Below the pieces are notes generated by a model, which saw nothing but the letters and a program-made list of their open reading frames with translations, had not been told where the DNA came from and did not search any database. Positions 42,589 to 45,636 of a DNA stretch of 45,636 nucleotides are shown in pieces (position 1 is the stretch's first letter; the number at the start of each line of letters is the position of its first letter). A program made the position numbers and the translations under genes. Location: the NCBI GenBank assembly GCA_009787025.1, contig WRGT01000064.1:1-45636 (forward strand). Reading direction: 5' to 3'. The DNA is from Spirochaetota bacterium (lineage in GTDB: Bacteria > Spirochaetota > UBA4802 > UBA5550).

Positions 42589-44676
42589 ATGTTGAAAGAT
42601 GCAAATTTTTTATGCGAGATTGGGGTTGAAGAGATCCCTGCCGGTTATATTCCGCCTGCTATTGATTCCTTAAAAAATATGTTTAAAGAAAAACTCAACG
42701 AATTAAGGATTGATTTTGATGATATAGATGTATATGCCACACCAAGAAGATTTTCTATCCTTGCCTCAAGATTATCCGAAACTCAAAGGAGTGAAATTAT
42801 TGAGTTGAAGGGACCATCTGCTCAGGCTGCATATAATGGCGACGGTTCTCCTACAAAAGCTATGGAAGGATTTTTAAGAATCCATGGCATTGAATTAAAT
42901 AATACTATTATCAAAGAGACCGATAAGGGGAAATATGTTTTTGCATCAAAACATCTCTCTTCAGAAAAAACAGAGAGCGTAATTCCTCAAATATTAGAAT
43001 ACTGCTTAACCAATCTTCAGTTCCCTAAAAGAATGAGGTGGAGTGATAAAAAGATAACTTTCCCAAGGCCTATACAATACTTTGTATTAATGTTAAATGA
43101 TAAGGTAGTTCCGTTTGAGATTGAAGGAATAAAATCCGGAAATTATACAAGAGGTCATTTTATTCAGAATAACATAATGATTGAGATTAAAAGAATTTCC
43201 GAATACAGTGATAGATTAAGAGAAAATGGAGTTATACTCAATCATAATGAGAGAAGGGAAATAATAAAGAGTGAACTTATTAAAGGGGCAGAGATGGCAG
43301 GCGGAGTTCTAAATGAGGATGAAGAACTCCTTGATATAGTTACATTTTTAGTAGAGAATCCTCACATAGTAGTATGTGAATTTAATAAAGAATTTATTGA
43401 GATTCCTGATATTGTTTTAATAACCGAAATGAAGGAGCACCAAAAATATTTTGCAGTGATGGATCGTAATGGCAAACTTATAAACAAATTCCTTGTAGTA
43501 GCAAACAATCCTGAAAATGAAAATATTATAAAGGGCAATGTAAAGGTTATATCTGCCAGATTTACAGATGCGAGATTCTTCTATGACGAAGATTCCAGAA
43601 TTAAACTTGCAGAGAGGGTAAACTCTTTAAAGAATGTTCTTTTTCATAAAGAATTAGGCTCAATTTACGATAAGATCATGAGAATGAAGAACATAGCTGT
43701 GTGTATTGGGGATATTCTTAATATTGATAGTACGGTAAAGTCTAAAATCGACAGAGCTGTATTACTCTCTAAGGCTGATCTTGATACTGCTATGGTTTAT
43801 GAGTTTGCATCTCTTCAGGGTAAAATGGGGAGAATCTATGCAATCAATGACGGCGAGGATATGGATGTTGCTGATGCAATAAATGATCATTACAGCCCAA
43901 GGTTTTATGGCGATAGAGTTCCATCGGGTATGGTTTCTATTGTACTTTCACTTGCGGAGAAAATAGATAATATTTTCGGATCATACTCAGTAGGGAATAT
44001 TCCAAAGGGTTCGCAAGACCCATATGCTTTAAGAAGACAGGGGCATGCAATTGTTGAAATTATTATTAAAAACAAAATATCAATTAATATAAGCGATATT
44101 TTAACTAAGGTTTCACCTAATTATAAGAATGGACATGAGTTTGTTGACAAGATTACTGAATTTATAAATGCAAGAGCAAAGACAATTCTTCTTGATGAAG
44201 GGTTTAAGTATGATGAGATTGATGCATGCATGATCTCCGGTAATAGTGATTATCTTGAGCTCTTTAGAAGAACTGAAAGTCTTAATAGTTTTAGAAAGGA
44301 TGAAAAATTTTCAGAACTCCTTTTAGGTTTTAAAAGGATGAATAACATTGTTAGCAGTTTTAGAAAGGATAATAAAGACTATAAACTAACTTTCAGCGAT
44401 TCGTTTCTTGAAGAAAATGAAGAGAAAGAGTTATATAACTTTTTTAGTTCAAAAAAAGAGACAATTACCCAACTTATATTACAGAGTAATTATATAGAAT
44501 TTTTTAAACTTATTACAAATGCTAAACAGTACATTGATAATTTTTTTGATAAGGTTATGGTTATGGAAAATAGAATTGAGGTGAGGGATAACAGACTTTC
44601 AATTCTTGAAGGGATTTTAAGTAATTTTAAGGGATTAATCGATTTTTCAAAGATAAGCAATGATGGTTTTGTATGA
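42589..44676 (+). CDS. glyS: Glycyl-tRNA synthetase beta subunit
   Basis: The 695-residue beta chain of the alpha2beta2 bacterial enzyme. It starts with LCEIGVEEIPAGYIPPA, the hallmark of GlyS, followed by ATPRRFSIL and an HD-like domain (LSKADLDTAMVYEFASLQGKMG), then RVPSGMVSIVLSLAEKIDNI and a C-terminal helical anticodon-binding part. glyQ (alpha subunit), usually just upstream, is not in the window, so the two subunits are encoded separately. TCCGGAGA precedes the start. A possible promoter (TTGATC, 17 nt, GATATA) begins at 42518. Confidence 0.97.
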   Translation: MLKDANFLCEIGVEEIPAGYIPPAIDSLKNMFKEKLNELRIDFDDIDVYATPRRFSILASRLSETQRSEIIELKGPSAQAAYNGDGSPTKAMEGFLRIHGIELNNTIIKETDKGKYVFASKHLSSEKTESVIPQILEYCLTNLQFPKRMRWSDKKITFPRPIQYFVLMLNDKVVPFEIEGIKSGNYTRGHFIQNNIMIEIKRISEYSDRLRENGVILNHNERREIIKSELIKGAEMAGGVLNEDEELLDIVTFLVENPHIVVCEFNKEFIEIPDIVLITEMKEHQKYFAVMDRNGKLINKFLVVANNPENENIIKGNVKVISARFTDARFFYDEDSRIKLAERVNSLKNVLFHKELGSIYDKIMRMKNIAVCIGDILNIDSTVKSKIDRAVLLSKADLDTAMVYEFASLQGKMGRIYAINDGEDMDVADAINDHYSPRFYGDRVPSGMVSIVLSLAEKIDNIFGSYSVGNIPKGSQDPYALRRQGHAIVEIIIKNKISINISDILTKVSPNYKNGHEFVDKITEFINARAKTILLDEGFKYDEIDACMISGNSDYLELFRRTESLNSFRKDEKFSELLLGFKRMNNIVSSFRKDNKDYKLTFSDSFLEENEEKELYNFFSSKKETITQLILQSNYIEFFKLITNAKQYIDNFFDKVMVMENRIEVRDNRLSILEGILSNFKGLIDFSKISNDGFV

Positions 44677-44793
44677 AGCTTTGATAAATGTTTTATTAAT
44701 TATTACTAATTATTAATAAAATTCAGTTGATTTTTTATTATATCATTTTATATAATATTAATTAATAAAATCTATTTAATAAAGGTAATTTTA

Positions 44794-45588
44794 ATGCTTC
44801 GGTTAGGAAGAGATAAATCTCGTTTACAGAAAAAATTAAGTTTATATTTTATCCTGATTGCTGTGGTTTCAATTTCTGTCAGTGTTGAGATGATAATTGA
44901 GTTTAGCACAGCGAAATTTAGAGATGATATAAGTGCGAGTATTGTAAAAACAGAAGTGGTGAACTCGTTAATTCCTGACAATAATAACAAAAAAACTGAC
45001 GAATATGTCAAAAAAATTGAAAAACTTAATTCGGCAATAAGTGAACCTATAAGCGATTTTAGAAACAGGATTATAATTATCATGATTATTATTTGCGGCA
45101 GTATTTTTGCCGCTTTCAGGCTGTTTGCTAAAGATATAGTATCACCTATGGAACATATAGTTGAGGCAACGAAAAAAATCGCAGATGGAGATCTTACCGT
45201 AACGGTTCCTGTAATGACTAACGATGAGATTGGTCAGATAGCTAAATTGATCAATGATATGAATATTAATCTGCAGCGTATGATAATACAGATTAAACAG
45301 GAGTTAGACAGACATAAAGAGAAGATTCAACATTCCAGTAAAACTATTTCGCTAATATCACAAGAAAGCGCTAAAGAGATGATTGAAAAAAGGGAAATAA
45401 GGTTGTCGGATTTTAAAAAGATGGTGAAACTCAACAAAGAAGTCGTTAAGCTCCTTGAAACTATGCTTTTTGATACGGACTCTCTTGAAAATTTTGTTAA
45501 TATGTATAAAACTTATACTATAGACGGTACCACCAATGTTCGTCAAGCTGAATTAGATAAGATTCTAAGCCAGAATAATATCAAATGA
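44794..45588 (+). CDS. HAMP-domain membrane protein lacking an output domain
   Basis: A 264-residue protein. TM1 spans about 15-33 and TM2 about 90-112, with a periplasmic loop of about 55 residues between them. A HAMP domain follows (DIVSPMEHIVEATKKIADGD, then NDEIGQIAKLINDM), and coiled-coil and helix extend to about residue 264. No histidine kinase, GGDEF or methyl-accepting domain follows before the stop, so it is either a truncated receptor or a signalling adaptor. AAAGGTAA lies about 7 nt upstream. The next gene starts 20 nt later. Confidence 0.85.
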   Translation: MLRLGRDKSRLQKKLSLYFILIAVVSISVSVEMIIEFSTAKFRDDISASIVKTEVVNSLIPDNNNKKTDEYVKKIEKLNSAISEPISDFRNRIIIIMIIICGSIFAAFRLFAKDIVSPMEHIVEATKKIADGDLTVTVPVMTNDEIGQIAKLINDMNINLQRMIIQIKQELDRHKEKIQHSSKTISLISQESAKEMIEKREIRLSDFKKMVKLNKEVVKLLETMLFDTDSLENFVNMYKTYTIDGTTNVRQAELDKILSQNNIK

Positions 45589-45608
45589 TGATTCTGAGGT
45601 AAAAAATA

Positions 45609-45636
45609 ATGAGTTTTGAATATTGGTTTATGTTTC
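45609..45636 (+). CDS. Start of a gene cut by the window edge
   Basis: ATG at 45609, eight nt after CTGAGGT, opens a frame reading MSFEYWFMF before the sequence ends. The hydrophobic-aromatic start suggests a membrane protein; I recall similar starts in TauE/SafE-type transporters, but nine residues cannot support a family. Confidence 0.35.

Overview
The window is an AT-rich chromosomal segment from a Gram-negative, probably anaerobic bacterium. Lineage can only be inferred. A repeat-rich N-terminus on IF2, a TruB with the variant active-site run GHSGTLDKFATG, a free-standing DbpA-type RNA-binding domain, a tandem family of SH3-domain exported proteins and a bactofilin/M23 pair together remind me of Spirochaetota. 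A Desulfobacterota-like origin cannot be excluded. Heme is made by the siroheme-dependent (Ahb) route, which fits an anaerobe. No rRNA, tRNA, CRISPR array or intact insertion sequence was seen.

Layout. 1-3.8 kb: a compact module of AAA ATPase, DEDDh 3'-5' exonuclease and WYL regulator, the first two genes flanked by a 17-nt direct repeat; it has the look of a small defence or stress cassette. 3.9-9.2 kb: a zinc-ribbon methyltransferase with a DbpA-like RNA-binding protein; an operon of secreted YidD and two paralogous TPR/membrane proteins; an unknown gene; and an unknown gene paired with a lone Lon N-terminal domain. 9.4-12.9 kb: a visibly more GC-rich, apparently acquired patch holding a broken TetR gene, an intact MalT-like LuxR regulator, a small membrane protein and the C-terminal scrap of a second LuxR regulator. 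12.9-16.1 kb: an SGNH hydrolase, a PadR regulator, and a cyclic-nucleotide-binding protein with a CheY-like receiver.

16.4-21.8 kb: a tightly overlapping operon hemA-ahbD-ahbAB(fused)-ahbC-precorrin-2 dehydrogenase. It covers the entry step of tetrapyrrole synthesis and the siroheme-to-heme branch; the steps from glutamate-1-semialdehyde to precorrin-2 must be encoded elsewhere. 21.8-26.2 kb: MFS exporter plus SGNH hydrolase, a DedA protein, an MNT nucleotidyltransferase whose HEPN partner is truncated, and a zinc-dependent phospholipase C-like protein. 26.4-31.0 kb: four tandem paralogues of an exported SH3-domain protein, the first broken by one amber codon.

31.0-40.7 kb: the conserved information-processing operon rimP-nusA-infB-rbfA-truB-rpsO-pnp followed by an M16 peptidase. 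Its only visible promoter drives a leader consisting of an intrinsic-terminator hairpin just upstream of rimP, suggesting attenuation control. 40.9-45.6 kb: a bactofilin and LysM/M23 endopeptidase pair for cell-shape control, the glycyl-tRNA synthetase beta subunit without its alpha partner, a HAMP membrane protein lacking an output domain, and the first codons of a gene that runs off the window.
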